A stretch of 64,000 nt of DNA from the NCBI RefSeq assembly GCF_010977555.1, contig NZ_CP048815.1, positions 3,278,501-3,342,500 of the forward strand, given 5' to 3'. The stretch comes from Caulobacter rhizosphaerae (GTDB taxonomy: Bacteria; Pseudomonadota; Alphaproteobacteria; Caulobacterales; Caulobacteraceae). Shown here piece after piece: positions 19,447 through 28,200 of this stretch (position 1 is its first letter; each line of letters opens with the position of its first letter). The notes below the pieces were generated by a model. It was not told where the DNA came from and searched no databases. It saw nothing but the letters and a program-made list of their open reading frames with translations. Both the position numbers and the translations under genes were made by a program.

Positions 19447-20012
19447 GAGACGATGTCCGATTTGGTCGAGGGCTTGGCCGCGCGCTTGCGGACCGGCTTT
19501 GTGGGAACCGAGAGATCATCCTTGGCGGCCTTGGCCGCCTTCGGCTTGGAGACGATCTCGGCCGTCTTGGCGGCGGGCTTCTTGGCCGGCGCCCTGCGCT
19601 TCGGCTTGGGCTCCGAGACGATCTCGACGCCGGGCGCGGGCGCTTCCAGGGACGTGGCCGGCTGGTAGGCGTCGTGCGGCGAGACCTTGACCGCGCCGCT
19701 GTTGAGGCTGGCGTCGATGTCGGCGAACACCTGGTCGACGTGGCTGGCGTCGCTGGCCTGGGCCGCGGCGTCGCGCATCGGGGCGGTGTACTGCCCTTCA
19801 CGCATGGCCTGGACCTCGCGGCGCAGCTCGTCCAGTTCCGACTGGCGGGCCATCTCGTCGAAGCTGGCGCGGAACTCGTTGGCCATGCCGCGGATCTTGG
19901 CGACGAACTGGCCGAGCTTGCGCAGCAGGACAGGCAGGTCCTTGGGCCCCACCACGATCAAGGCGACCGCGGCGATGACCAGGAGTTCCGTTCCGCCGAT
20001 ATCAGGGAGCAT
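19443..20012 (-). CDS. tatB: Sec-independent translocase subunit TatB
   Basis: Single-pass protein that forms the Tat receptor complex with TatC. The 189-residue protein has the typical start MLPDIGGTELLVIAAVALIV, the GP hinge (VVGPKDLPVLLRKLGQF) and an amphipathic helix (IRGMANEFRASFDEMARQSEL). The C-terminus is long, Lys/Ala/Pro-rich and low-complexity, much of it probably disordered. It overlaps tatC by 4 bp and lies 84 bp downstream of tatA. Confidence 0.95.
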   Translation of the reverse strand: MLPDIGGTELLVIAAVALIVVGPKDLPVLLRKLGQFVAKIRGMANEFRASFDEMARQSELDELRREVQAMREGQYTAPMRDAAAQASDASHVDQVFADIDASLNSGAVKVSPHDAYQPATSLEAPAPGVEIVSEPKPKRRAPAKKPAAKTAEIVSKPKAAKAAKDDLSVPTKPVRKRAAKPSTKSDIVS

Positions 20013-20096
20013 GGACGCGCCTTAGAGCGAACCGGCGCCGCCGGGTTCGCGAAGTGAAACGACAGTCGCGCCGGCCGAGCCGGCGCGACGAATCCC

Positions 20097-20321
20097 CTAC
20101 GACTTGCGCAGGTCTTCCTTCTCGGCCTCGGTGCGCGGCAGGGCGCCCGTGGACTTGTTGGCCGCGACGTCGTCGGACGGATCGTCCTTCAGGCCGTCCT
20201 TGAACGCCTTGATGCCCTTGGCCGCGTCGCCCATGATGCCGGACAGCTTGCCGCGCCCGCCAAACAGCAGGGCCACGACCGCGATCACGATCACCCAGTG
20301 GATCCAGCTCATGCTACCCAT
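20097..20321 (-). CDS. tatA: Sec-independent translocase subunit TatA
   Basis: Pore-forming subunit of the Tat translocase (74 residues). The N-terminal helix ([20 protein letters not shown]) leads into the [24 protein letters not shown] hinge and amphipathic helix that define TatA. A short charged tail ends [10 protein letters not shown]. It is the first gene of tatABC. A small neighbour at 20468-20662 begins with a closely similar N-terminal helix. Confidence 0.95.
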   Translation of the reverse strand: MGSMSWIHWVIVIAVVALLFGGRGKLSGIMGDAAKGIKAFKDGLKDDPSDDVAANKSTGALPRTEAEKEDLRKS

Positions 20322-20467
20322 GACGACGATGCTCCTTGCGACAGCGGCCCATTAGCCGCTGCGGCGTGCCGTTACAATATGCCAGCCGATATATAAGCGC
20401 ATGCGGCGGTCCCCGCCACGGAGCGCTTTGACGCGCGCCCCGGAACTTCGGAACCAGGCGGCGAGCC

Positions 20468-20662
20468 CTATTCCTTTCGCTGGCTCGGCCATTCGATGGA
20501 CGCCAGCACCCAGAGACCGATCAAATTCGCCAAGGGCGCCAGGGCCAGAAGCCCCCACCATCCCGAAAAACCCATTCTCTTCAAGATTTTGACGACTGGC
20601 AGCCCGATAAGCGCGACCGGAGCCAGCACGATCAACCAATGAACGATCGACATTGAACCCAT
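20468..20662 (-). CDS. Small membrane protein with TatA-like N-terminal helix
   Basis: 64-residue protein. The start MGSMSIVHWLIVLAPVAL closely matches TatA ([18 protein letters not shown]) from the next gene. The rest (RMGFSGWWGLLALAPLANLIG, then ASIEWPSQRKE) forms a second hydrophobic segment and lacks the TatA hinge. GFSGWW...PLxNLIxLWVxA is a common motif in small proteobacterial membrane proteins. Function is unknown. It lies upstream of tatA, 146 bp away on the same strand, and could be read as its leader gene. Confidence 0.7.
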   Translation of the reverse strand: MGSMSIVHWLIVLAPVALIGLPVVKILKRMGFSGWWGLLALAPLANLIGLWVLASIEWPSQRKE

Positions 20663-20688
20663 AGTTTTCCCCCTTCGAGATCTCAGGC

Positions 20689-21342
20689 CTAGGACGCGTC
20701 CCCCAGGAAATCCTGTGCGAATTCCGGGGCCTCGTCGCCGTCCTCCAGCGGATCCTCGTCCTCGCCGGTTCGCAGGCCCATCGGGTCGGGCACGGTGAAG
20801 CCCGGCGGCAGGTCCAGGGCCAGCAGGCCGGCCGCGCGCATCTCGGCGATTCCCGGCAGGTCGCCCAGGGTCGCCAGGCCGTAGTGCTCGAGAAAGGCGT
20901 CGGTGGTGCCGAAGGTCACGGGGCGGCCGGGCGTGCGGCGGCGGCCGCGCATCTTGACCAGGCCCAACTCCAGCAGCACGTCCAGCGTGCCGCGGCTGGC
21001 CTGCACCCCGCGCACCGCCTCGATCTCGGCCCGGGTGACCGGCTGGTGGTAGGCGATGATCGCCAGGGTCTCCTGGGCGGCCTTGGACAGCCGCCGCGGC
21101 TCCTCGCGCTCCTCGGTCATCAGGAAGGCCAGGTCGGTCGCGGTCTGGAACCGCCAGCGGCCCGCCACCTGGACCAGCTCGATGCCGCGGCCGGCGTAGC
21201 GCGCGTACAGGTCGGCCAGACCCGCGCCGACGTCCGCCCCCTCGGGCAGGCGCTTGGCCAGGTCCTCGACGCTCAGCGGCTCGGCCGCGGCGAACAGCAG
21301 GGCCTCGATGCAGCGGGTGGTGAAGAGCGGGTCGATGGTCAT
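20689..21342 (-). CDS. scpB: Segregation and condensation protein ScpB
   Basis: Winged-helix regulatory subunit of the SMC-ScpAB condensin that organises and segregates the chromosome. The 217-residue protein shows IEALLFAAAEPLSVEDLAKRLP, LSKAAQETLAIIAYHQPVTRAEIEAVRG (the ScpB core signature) and GRRRTPGRPVTFGTTDAFLEHYGL. It lies 121 bp after scpA; the gap holds a palindromic repeat. The acidic C-terminus is typical for alphaproteobacteria. Confidence 0.95.
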   Translation of the reverse strand: MTIDPLFTTRCIEALLFAAAEPLSVEDLAKRLPEGADVGAGLADLYARYAGRGIELVQVAGRWRFQTATDLAFLMTEEREEPRRLSKAAQETLAIIAYHQPVTRAEIEAVRGVQASRGTLDVLLELGLVKMRGRRRTPGRPVTFGTTDAFLEHYGLATLGDLPGIAEMRAAGLLALDLPPGFTVPDPMGLRTGEDEDPLEDGDEAPEFAQDFLGDAS

Positions 21343-21362
21343 GTTTTCGTGGGCCCGCCCTG

Positions 21363-21440
21363 GTCCTTCGACAAGCTCAGGATGAGGGCTATTGATGGAT
21401 CGGCGCGCAAAAAATCCTCATCCTGAGCTTGTCGAAGGAC
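21363..21440. repeat. 25-bp inverted repeat (REP family CTTCGACAAGCTCAGGATGAGG)
   Basis: GTCCTTCGACAAGCTCAGG... at 21363-21387 and its exact reverse complement at 21416-21440, with a 28-nt spacer. It lies between scpA and scpB. The inner TCAGGATGAGG/CCTCATCCTGA part also occurs in the elements at 25871 and 42896. Confidence 0.8.
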
Positions 21441-21463
21441 GAGGATTTCCGTCCGGATCTGGC

Positions 21464-22288
21464 TCATACGATCGGCTCCAGCGGCTCGGCCCGCGTGCGC
21501 AGGTAGATGTCCGAGAAATGCTCCATCTGCCGCGCTTCGAGGATCCCTTCCTTCACCAGCTCCAGGCTGGCCGACAGGGTCGAGGCCAGATAGCTGGCGG
21601 GGCTCGGGCCGTCGGGGTCCTCCTCCCAGCGCTCGACCGGGGCGACGCCCGACAAGGTGGTCCAGTCCTTCATCTCCGGCAGCAGCTCGCGCAGGCGGTC
21701 GCGGGCGTCCTCCAGCGGATAGGCCTGCGGCGGGCGCGGGGCGTAGTGGCGGCCGTGCTCGCGCTTGCGCTGGGTGATGTAGGCGGTCATCAGGGCGTAG
21801 AGGTCGCCCTCGAAGCGGGTCGAGGAGACGATCTTCACCGCCTCCGGATCGCCGCGCATGAACACGTCGCGCTTGAGGATCGGACGCTCCTTCAGGGCCT
21901 CGACGGCCTTGCGCATCACGTCCAGCTTGGCCAGGCGGAAGGCCAGCTGGGCGGCCATCTCCTCGGCGGGCGGCTCCTCGGCCTTGGGGCGCTCGGGCTT
22001 GGGCAGCAGCAGGCGCGACTTCAGATAGGCCAGCCAGGCGGCCATCACCAGATAGTCGGCGGCCAGCGAGAAGCGCACGCGGCGGGCCTGCTGCACGAAG
22101 GCCAAGTACTGCTCGGCCAGCTTGGTGATCGACAGCTGCAGCAGGTCGACCTTCTGGCTGCGCGCCAGGGCCAGCAGCACGTGCAGCGGGCCCTCGTAGC
22201 CGTCGATGTCGATGACCAGCGCCGCGCCGTCCTCGGCCGCCTCGTTGGCGGCCTCGAAGTCGAGGGTGGGCTGGAAGCCCGTGCTCAC
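21464..22288 (-). CDS. scpA: Segregation and condensation protein ScpA
   Basis: Kleisin subunit that bridges SMC heads. The 274-residue protein has the conserved N-terminal IDIDGYEGPLHVLLALARSQ and DLLQLSITKLAEQYLAFV, a central acidic linker (ERPKAEEPPAEEMAAQLAFRL) and a winged-helix C-terminus. The GTG at 22288 is chosen because it overlaps the nagZ stop (GTGA) and places the family start at the right distance. The upstream in-frame extension belongs to another frame of nagZ. Confidence 0.93.
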   Translation of the reverse strand: MSTGFQPTLDFEAANEAAEDGAALVIDIDGYEGPLHVLLALARSQKVDLLQLSITKLAEQYLAFVQQARRVRFSLAADYLVMAAWLAYLKSRLLLPKPERPKAEEPPAEEMAAQLAFRLAKLDVMRKAVEALKERPILKRDVFMRGDPEAVKIVSSTRFEGDLYALMTAYITQRKREHGRHYAPRPPQAYPLEDARDRLRELLPEMKDWTTLSGVAPVERWEEDPDGPSPASYLASTLSASLELVKEGILEARQMEHFSDIYLRTRAEPLEPIV

Positions 22289-23310
22289 GCAAAGCGTCCG
22301 TCGAAGGCCGCGTCGAAGCGGGCGCGGGCCTCGGCCACGTCCAGCGGCTCGGGAACCTTGACCAGCCGGCCCATGATCGCCTGGACCCGGCGGCGGGCCT
22401 CGCGCGACAGCTTGCCGACGCCCGACATCACCGCCTTCATCTCGGCCATGTCGCCGTTGCAGTGCAGGACCACGTCGCAGCCGGCGGCCAGGCTGTCCTT
22501 GGCGCGCTGCTTGAAGTCGCCCGACAGCGCCTTCATCGACAGGTCGTCGCTCATCAGAAGTCCGTCGAAGCCGATGGATTCCCGAATGATCTTCCTGATC
22601 GCCTTCTTCGACGTCGTGGCCGGACGGGACCGGTCGATGGCCGTGTAGACGACGTGGGCGGTCATTGCCATCGGCATGTCCGACAGCACGCGGAACGGCG
22701 CGAAGTCGCGGGCGTCCAGCTCGGCCAGCTTGGCCTTGACCACCGGCAGTTCCAGGTGGCTGTCGCTCATCGCGCGGCCGTGACCGGGGATGTGCTTGAT
22801 GATCGGCAGAACGCCGCCGGCCAGCAGGCCCTCCGCCGCCGCGCGGCCCAGGGTCGCCACCTGCTGCGGCGTGTCGCCATAGGCGCGGTCGCCGATGATC
22901 TCGTGACCCTGCGGATCGGGCACGTCCAGCACCGGCACGCAGTCGACGTTGATGCCGAGATCCAGCAGGTCGTGGGCGATCAGCCGCGCGCCCAGGCGGG
23001 TGATCTCGCGGGCGACCAGCGGGTCGTTGGCCATCAGTTCGCCATAGGCGCGGCCGGGCGGGTAGGTCTTCCAGTGGGGCGCGCCCAGGCGGGCGACGCG
23101 GCCGCCCTCCTGGTCGATCAGGATCGGGGCGTCGGCGCGCCCGACCGTCGCCCGCAACGCCGCCGTCAGGGCCCGGACCTGATTGGGGTCGGCGATGTTG
23201 CGCTTGAACAGGATGAAGCCCCACGGCTTCACGTCGCGGAAGAACGCGACCTCTTCCGCCGTCAGGGTGGTCCCGGCGCAGCCGAGGATGGCGGCGGAGA
23301 TGCTGGCCAT
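22285..23310 (-). CDS. nagZ: Beta-N-acetylhexosaminidase NagZ
   Basis: Family GH3 enzyme that removes GlcNAc from anhydro-muropeptides in peptidoglycan recycling. The 341-residue protein carries ILIDQEGGRVARL (about residues 80-92), VDCVPVLDV and the GH3 NagZ loop KHIPGHGRAMSDSH with its catalytic His/Asp, then FDGLLMSDDLSMKAL with the nucleophile Asp. It overlaps scpA by 4 bp and lies 13 bp after the SPOR-domain gene, so these cell-wall and chromosome genes share an operon. Confidence 0.95.
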   Translation of the reverse strand: MASISAAILGCAGTTLTAEEVAFFRDVKPWGFILFKRNIADPNQVRALTAALRATVGRADAPILIDQEGGRVARLGAPHWKTYPPGRAYGELMANDPLVAREITRLGARLIAHDLLDLGINVDCVPVLDVPDPQGHEIIGDRAYGDTPQQVATLGRAAAEGLLAGGVLPIIKHIPGHGRAMSDSHLELPVVKAKLAELDARDFAPFRVLSDMPMAMTAHVVYTAIDRSRPATTSKKAIRKIIRESIGFDGLLMSDDLSMKALSGDFKQRAKDSLAAGCDVVLHCNGDMAEMKAVMSGVGKLSREARRRVQAIMGRLVKVPEPLDVAEARARFDAAFDGRFA

Positions 23311-23323
23311 GCGCCCTGCCCCT

Positions 23324-24139
23324 CTATTTCACGAAGCAGGACTTGCCGGCGGCGCTCAGGGCGTCGCAGAAGGCCTTGGCCTCGGCGCGGCTGGCGAAGC
23401 CGGTGACGGCCGTGCGGTAGAGGGTCGTGCCGTTCTTGTCGATCGCCTCGACCCGCTTGCCCTTGCCCGCCGCTAGACCCGGCGCGATGCGGGCGGCGTC
23501 AGACCAGGCCTTGTCGGCCAGGGCGGTGGAGGACAGGGCGCCGATCTGCACGCTGGCCGGGCCGCCGGCCGAGGCGGCGGGGACCGGCGCGGCGGCCGGT
23601 TTGGTCGCGGCCGGCGCGGTGGCGCGCGGCGAGACCGCGGCGGTGGCCAGGCCTTCGATGGTCTGGGCGGGCTTGGCGGCGGGCTTGGTGGCCGGGGCGG
23701 CCGAGACCGGTGCGGCGGGACCGGCCGGCGCCGGCTTGGCGGGCTGCAGGGTGGCGGTCTGGACCGGGGCGCTGGGCGGCGGCGGCGTGGGACGGGCCAT
23801 CGGCGCTTCTGGCTGGGCGGCGAAGGTCGGCGAGGCCTCGGGGGTCTCGCTCTTGTAGATCTGCAGGCCGGAGGCCGGGTCAGCCGGTTGGGCGGCGTCG
23901 GCCGGCGGCGGGGCCTTCACCTGGGCGACAGGCTCGCCCACCGTGCGCGGCGGCTCATTGGGGCCGCGCACGCCGCCGCGATAGATCAGCAGCACCGCGA
24001 CCACCAAGGTGGCCAGCACCACCGCGCTGATGATCAGGGTCATGGGCAAGGGCCGCGAGCCGCGAACCGGCTGACGCGCGTCGAACGAGAGCGGCGCATC
24101 GGTGGGCGGCGTATAGGCGCCGCGGTGGGGATCGGACAT
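23324..24139 (-). CDS. SPOR-domain envelope protein
   Basis: 271-residue inner-membrane protein. A polar N-terminus of about 32 residues is followed by one transmembrane helix (MTLIISAVVLATLVVAVLLIY), a long Pro/Ala-rich periplasmic linker, and a C-terminal SPOR domain (about 195-271: VQIGALSSTALADKAWSDA, LYRTAVTGFASRAEAKAFC, ending SAAGKSCFVK). SPOR domains bind denuded glycan at the septum, so a division-related role is inferred. It precedes nagZ in the same operon. Confidence 0.88.
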   Translation of the reverse strand: MSDPHRGAYTPPTDAPLSFDARQPVRGSRPLPMTLIISAVVLATLVVAVLLIYRGGVRGPNEPPRTVGEPVAQVKAPPPADAAQPADPASGLQIYKSETPEASPTFAAQPEAPMARPTPPPPSAPVQTATLQPAKPAPAGPAAPVSAAPATKPAAKPAQTIEGLATAAVSPRATAPAATKPAAAPVPAASAGGPASVQIGALSSTALADKAWSDAARIAPGLAAGKGKRVEAIDKNGTTLYRTAVTGFASRAEAKAFCDALSAAGKSCFVK

Positions 24140-24271
24140 TCGCGTCGAGGCTCCAGACTTCCATGCGCGCGGGATCGCTCACAGCGAATCGGACGCGCGC
24201 CGACCTAGTTTATCGGAGCCCGGGCCCGCCCAGAACTACCCGTGAACATCGCCGCTCCGCTTTCGCGCGGG

Positions 24272-25456
24272 CTAGTTCCAGACATCCAGCTGGAACAGCT
24301 TGCGATGTTCCTCGATGGCGAACCGATCGGTCATGCCCGCGATGTAGTCGCAGACCACGCGCGCACGGCCGGCCTCGTCGCGGTTCTGCGACCGGGCGAA
24401 CCATTCCGACGGCAGGACGTCGGGCTCGGCCAAGAAGAGGTTGAACATCTCGGCGAGAATGCGGCGCGCCTGGCTGCGCGTCCGGTTGACGCGCCAGTGG
24501 CGGTACATGCGGGTGTGCAGGAACTGACGCAGCCGGGCCAGGTCCTCGGCCATGTCCGGCGAGAAGGCGACCAGGGCGTGATCCAGGGCGCGGACGTCCT
24601 GCGCCGACTGCACGCCAGTGGCGGCGGCGCGCTGCAGGGTCTCGCCCATCACGTCGTCGACCATGGCGCCGATCATCCGCCGCACGGCTTCAAGCCGGGT
24701 CAGGCGCGGGTCCAGGTCCGGGCGCTCGCTGCGGACGGCGACCAGGATCGGGCCGATCAGCGGCACGTCCATCAGCTCGTCCAGGGTGAACAGCCCCGCC
24801 TCGACCCCGTCGTCGATGTCGTGGTTGTTGTAGGCGATGTCGTCGGCCAGGGCCGCGACCTGGGCCTCGGCCGACGCCCAGGTGTTCAGGCCCAGCTTGT
24901 ACTCGCTGTCGTACTTGGAGATCGCCTTCCACGACGGCTTGCCCAGCTTTTCGGTCACCGGGCCGTTGTGCTTGATGATCCCCTCCAGCGTCTCCCAGGT
25001 CAGGTTCAGGCCGCTGAAGTCCGGATAGCGGCGCTCCAGCTCGGTGACGACGCGGAAGGTCTGGACGTTATGGTCGAAGCCGCCGTACGCCTTCATGCAC
25101 GACTGCAGCTCGTCTTCGCCAGCGTGGCCGAACGGCGGGTGGCCGATGTCGTGCCCCAGGGCGATGGTCTCGGCCAGGTCGCTGTCCAACCCCAGCGCGG
25201 TCGCCAGCGAACGCGCCACCTGGGCCACCTCCAGCGAATGGGTCAGGCGGGTGCGGAAGTTGTCGCCCTCGTGGGCGACGAACACCTGGGTCTTTTCCTT
25301 CAGCCGCCGAAAGGCCGAGGTGTGGATGATGCGGTCGCGGTCGCGGGCGAACGGCGTGCGCGTGCGGCTCTCGTCTTCGGGGAAGCGGCGGCCCAGGGAC
25401 CTGGCCGGATCCTCGGCATAGGGGGCGCGCTGGACGAAGAAGGGAGACGACGACAT
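24272..25456 (-). CDS. dgt: Deoxyguanosinetriphosphate triphosphohydrolase-like protein
   Basis: HD-domain dNTP triphosphohydrolase of 394 residues that converts dGTP or other dNTPs to nucleosides. Motifs are [37 protein letters not shown] (first HD histidine), [17 protein letters not shown] (HD pair) and [20 protein letters not shown]. These match the alphaproteobacterial dNTPase branch. It is divergent from erpA; the 77-bp gap must hold both promoters. Substrate preference is not visible. Confidence 0.93.
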   Translation of the reverse strand: MSSSPFFVQRAPYAEDPARSLGRRFPEDESRTRTPFARDRDRIIHTSAFRRLKEKTQVFVAHEGDNFRTRLTHSLEVAQVARSLATALGLDSDLAETIALGHDIGHPPFGHAGEDELQSCMKAYGGFDHNVQTFRVVTELERRYPDFSGLNLTWETLEGIIKHNGPVTEKLGKPSWKAISKYDSEYKLGLNTWASAEAQVAALADDIAYNNHDIDDGVEAGLFTLDELMDVPLIGPILVAVRSERPDLDPRLTRLEAVRRMIGAMVDDVMGETLQRAAATGVQSAQDVRALDHALVAFSPDMAEDLARLRQFLHTRMYRHWRVNRTRSQARRILAEMFNLFLAEPDVLPSEWFARSQNRDEAGRARVVCDYIAGMTDRFAIEEHRKLFQLDVWN

Positions 25457-25533
25457 GGAAGGCCTTTGCTGATCGCCCCTTTCCCTGGGGCGCGCACGCC
25501 CTCATATAGGCGAAGTATGGATTTTCCACAGCC

Positions 25534-25866
25534 ATGACCGACACAGCCGTAACGCTTTCTCCCAACGCCGCCCGCCGGCTGCATACGATCTCGGAGGCCG
25601 AGGGCCATCCGGTGATGCTGCGCGTCGCCGTCGATGGCGGCGGCTGCTCGGGCTTCCAGTATCGCTTCGACCTGGTCGACAGCGCCCAGCCCGACGACCT
25701 GAAGGTCGAGCGCGACGGAGCCGCGGCCCTGGTCGACGTGATCTCCCTGGCCCTGCTCAAGGGCTCGGAGATCGACTTCGTCGACGAACTGGCGGGCGCC
25801 GAGTTCCGCGTGCGCAACCCCAACGCCAAGTCCAGCTGCGGCTGCGGCGTCAGCTTCTCGATCTGA
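25534..25866 (+). CDS. erpA: Iron-sulfur cluster insertion protein ErpA
   Basis: A-type Fe-S carrier of 110 residues. The three conserved cluster-binding cysteines are present: Cys38 in GGGCSGFQY, and Cys102 and Cys104 in SSCGCGVSF. The sequence begins VTLSPNAARRLHTI and has the DFVDELAGAEFRVRNPNA region typical of ErpA/IscA. It stands alone, divergent from dgt, and is followed by a palindromic repeat. Confidence 0.93.
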   Translation: MTDTAVTLSPNAARRLHTISEAEGHPVMLRVAVDGGGCSGFQYRFDLVDSAQPDDLKVERDGAAALVDVISLALLKGSEIDFVDELAGAEFRVRNPNAKSSCGCGVSFSI

Positions 25867-25870
25867 GGCG

Positions 25871-25981
25871 CCCTGCGTCCTTCGAGGCTCGGCTGCGCCT
25901 CGCACCTCAGGATGAGGGATTCAGAGCACCAAAGCTCCTCATCCTGAGGCGCCCGCGCAGCGGGCCTCGAAGGACGCAGGG
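25871..25981. repeat. Large palindromic repeat (CCTTCGAGG...CTCAGGATGAGG family)
   Basis: Arms of about 46 bp: CCCTGCGTCCTTCGAGGC...CTCAGGATGAGG at 25871-25917 and CCTCATCCTGAGG...GCCTCGAAGGACGCAGGG at 25937-25981. They are perfect at their outer and inner ends and differ in the middle. The same element, diverged, recurs at 42896-43001. Confidence 0.8.
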
Positions 25982-26064
25982 TGCCCGACCTCACCAAATC
26001 CAAAGCCGCGACTTGAGCCCGTTCCCCATGCGCCCTAGCCTCCCGCCGCCGACTGGAGCCCTCG

Positions 26065-26853
26065 ATGCGCATCGCCACCTGGAACGTCAATTCCGTCAAC
26101 GCCCGCCTGGAACGAGTCCTGGAGTGGTTCGAATCGGCCGCGCCCGACGTGGCCGTGCTGCAGGAGATCAAATGCCTGGACGAGAAGTTCCCGACCGAGG
26201 CCTTCGAGCGCCTGGGCTACAACGTCGCCGTCCATGGCCAGAAGACCTACAACGGCGTGGCGATGCTCTCGAAGTTCCCGCTCGAGGACGTCCGGCGCGG
26301 CCTGCCCTTCCTGCATGACGACGAGGTCGACGAGCAGGCGCGCTATGTCGAGGCGGTGATCGCCGCCCCCACCCCGCTGCGGATGGTGGGCATCTACCTG
26401 CCCAACGGCAATCCGATCGGAACCGAGAAGTTCGCCTACAAGCTGGCCTGGATGAAGCGGCTTCACGCCCACGCCCAGGGCCTGTTGGCCCTGGAAGAGC
26501 CGCTGGTCATCGCCGGCGACTACAATGTCATCCCCGAAGCCGAGGATGTGGCCAATCCCGAGGCCTGGCTGGGCGACGCCCTGTTCCAGCCCGAGAGCCG
26601 GGCCGCGTTCCGGGCCCTGAAGAACCTGGGCTTCACCGACGCCTACATGCAGGCCGACGGCGCGCCGGGCGGCTACACCTTCTGGGATTACCAGGCCGGC
26701 GCCTGGCCGCGAAACCTGGGCATCCGCATCGACCACCTGCTGCTGTCGCCCCAGGCCGCCGACCATCTGGCCGGGGTGGTCATCCATCGCGACGAGCGGG
26801 ACAAGGAAAAGCCCTCCGATCACGTTCCCGTGGTGGCCGAACTGTCGCTCTGA
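26065..26853 (+). CDS. xthA: Exodeoxyribonuclease III
   Basis: AP endonuclease/3'-5' exonuclease of base excision repair, 262 residues. It starts MRIATWNVNSVNARLERVL and shows the metal-binding VAVLQEIKC, NGVAMLSKFP, VIAGDYNVIPEAEDV and the C-terminal IRIDHLLLSP and DKEKPSDHVPVVAEL with the catalytic His. The upstream palindromic repeat separates it from erpA. Length and motifs are standard. Confidence 0.96.
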   Translation: MRIATWNVNSVNARLERVLEWFESAAPDVAVLQEIKCLDEKFPTEAFERLGYNVAVHGQKTYNGVAMLSKFPLEDVRRGLPFLHDDEVDEQARYVEAVIAAPTPLRMVGIYLPNGNPIGTEKFAYKLAWMKRLHAHAQGLLALEEPLVIAGDYNVIPEAEDVANPEAWLGDALFQPESRAAFRALKNLGFTDAYMQADGAPGGYTFWDYQAGAWPRNLGIRIDHLLLSPQAADHLAGVVIHRDERDKEKPSDHVPVVAELSL

Positions 26854-26897
26854 AACGGCGACTGTTCGTAAACCGGGACTCCCGCTAGCCTGATCCC

Positions 26898-27752
26898 ATG
26901 AGCGAACTCTGGCGTCTTTTGCTGCTCGTGACCCTGTCGGCGTCCGCGGTGACCTTCGTGGGCAGCGCCGCCATCTGGTTCATGGACGAGGAGCGCCGGA
27001 TCCGCCGCGCCCTGCGCCATGTGCTCAAGGGCGCGCCGGAGACCGTGATCGTCGCCAAGGGACGCGGCCGGGGCGCGGGCTTCAACTTCACCACCAACCA
27101 GGCCGCCGTGGCTTGGGACAGCGGCGCCTGGTGCCTGATCTACCGCATCGACGAACTGATGGGGGCGGAGCTGTCGGTCGACGGCCAGGTGATCGGCCGG
27201 GTGTTCCGCGGCGAGCCGCGCCGGGCCATCGACCAGATCGTTCAGCAGGCCGCCCAGGTCACCCTGAAGCTGATCTTCGACGATCCGCGCCATCCCGACT
27301 TCGAGCTGGACCTGTGGCTGGAGAGCGACCAGCAGCACCGCGAGAGCCGCTCGCCCGCCAACGCCATCCAGGAAGCCAACCGCTGGCTGCTGCGCGCCGA
27401 CGCCATCGTTCGCCGCCCGCTGGCTCCGAAGGCCAAGGCCGCGCCATCGTCCGAGCCGGCCATCCAGGCCCGTCCGCCGGTGGTCGAGCCGCAGGTCGCC
27501 CGCGCGCCGCAGCCCTACACCCCGGCCCTGGAGGCCGTCAGCGCCGCGCCGCAGGCTCGTCCAGCCGCCACCGCCCCGCTGTTCGACGAGATCGACACCA
27601 CCGCCGATCCGCTGGAGGCGCCCTGGGAGCCGGACGAGGACCTCGACGACGATCCGCCGCTGACCCTCGAAAAGACCTACAAGCCGGTCTCCAAGGCGGC
27701 GCGTCCGCCCAGGGACGACCAGGACGAGCTGCCATTCGACCTGGACGATTGA
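26898..27752 (+). CDS. Membrane-anchored protein of unknown function
   Basis: 284 residues. An N-terminal transmembrane helix (LLLLVTLSASAVTFVGSAAIWF) is followed by a soluble domain (about residues 30-150: RRALRHVLKGAPETVIVAKG, SGAWCLIYRIDELMGAELSVD, FDDPRHPDFELDLWLES). A Pro/Ala-rich linker and an acidic tail (PDEDLDDDPPLTLEK, DDQDELPFDLDD) complete it. No family was recognised; similar proteins occur in Caulobacterales. The ATG lies 45 bp after the xthA stop. Confidence 0.8.
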   Translation: MSELWRLLLLVTLSASAVTFVGSAAIWFMDEERRIRRALRHVLKGAPETVIVAKGRGRGAGFNFTTNQAAVAWDSGAWCLIYRIDELMGAELSVDGQVIGRVFRGEPRRAIDQIVQQAAQVTLKLIFDDPRHPDFELDLWLESDQQHRESRSPANAIQEANRWLLRADAIVRRPLAPKAKAAPSSEPAIQARPPVVEPQVARAPQPYTPALEAVSAAPQARPAATAPLFDEIDTTADPLEAPWEPDEDLDDDPPLTLEKTYKPVSKAARPPRDDQDELPFDLDD

Positions 27753-27829
27753 TCCCGTTGACTCCTCGCGCGTTTGATCGCCCAAATGCCTTGCCTGCTC
27801 GTCTCGCGGGTCTTGCGGAGTCCCGATCG

Positions 27830-28156
27830 ATGCGCCTGGTTCTCGCCGCCGCCCTCGCCGTCTGTTGCGCCACGCCGGCCCTGGCTGCGCCCCAGCCGTT
27901 GGCGTTGACGCCGGCCGACACCGATCGCGACGGCGTGGTCAGCACCGAGGAGGCCGCGGCCTGGCTGGACCGTGACCGCGGCGCCATTGTCCCCGTCAGG
28001 CTCGGCGCCCCGGCCCGCGCGGCGGCGGCGATGGAGCAGCGCCGCACGATGTTCGACCAGGGCCTGCTGCGGCCCAACGATTTCCGCGCCCCGGCCCCTG
28101 AGGACCGGCCGCCGGAAGACCTGTTCTACAAGGATTTCAAGAAGATCAAGAAGTAG
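27830..28156 (+). CDS. Small secreted EF-hand-like protein
   Basis: 108 residues. A signal peptide (MRLVLAAALAVCCATPALA) is followed by LTPADTDRDGVVSTEEAAAWL, whose DTDRDGVVSTEE fits the 12-residue calcium-binding EF-hand loop. A Lys-rich C-terminus ends YKDFKKIKK. The ATG at 27830 is chosen because it directly precedes the signal peptide. The next gene encodes a similar protein with the loop DTDHDGQVSDAE. Confidence 0.78.
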   Translation: MRLVLAAALAVCCATPALAAPQPLALTPADTDRDGVVSTEEAAAWLDRDRGAIVPVRLGAPARAAAAMEQRRTMFDQGLLRPNDFRAPAPEDRPPEDLFYKDFKKIKK

Positions 28157-28200
28157 GCCGGGCGGCGCTGGGCGCCGCTTTCATGCCCTGGGAGATTCGG

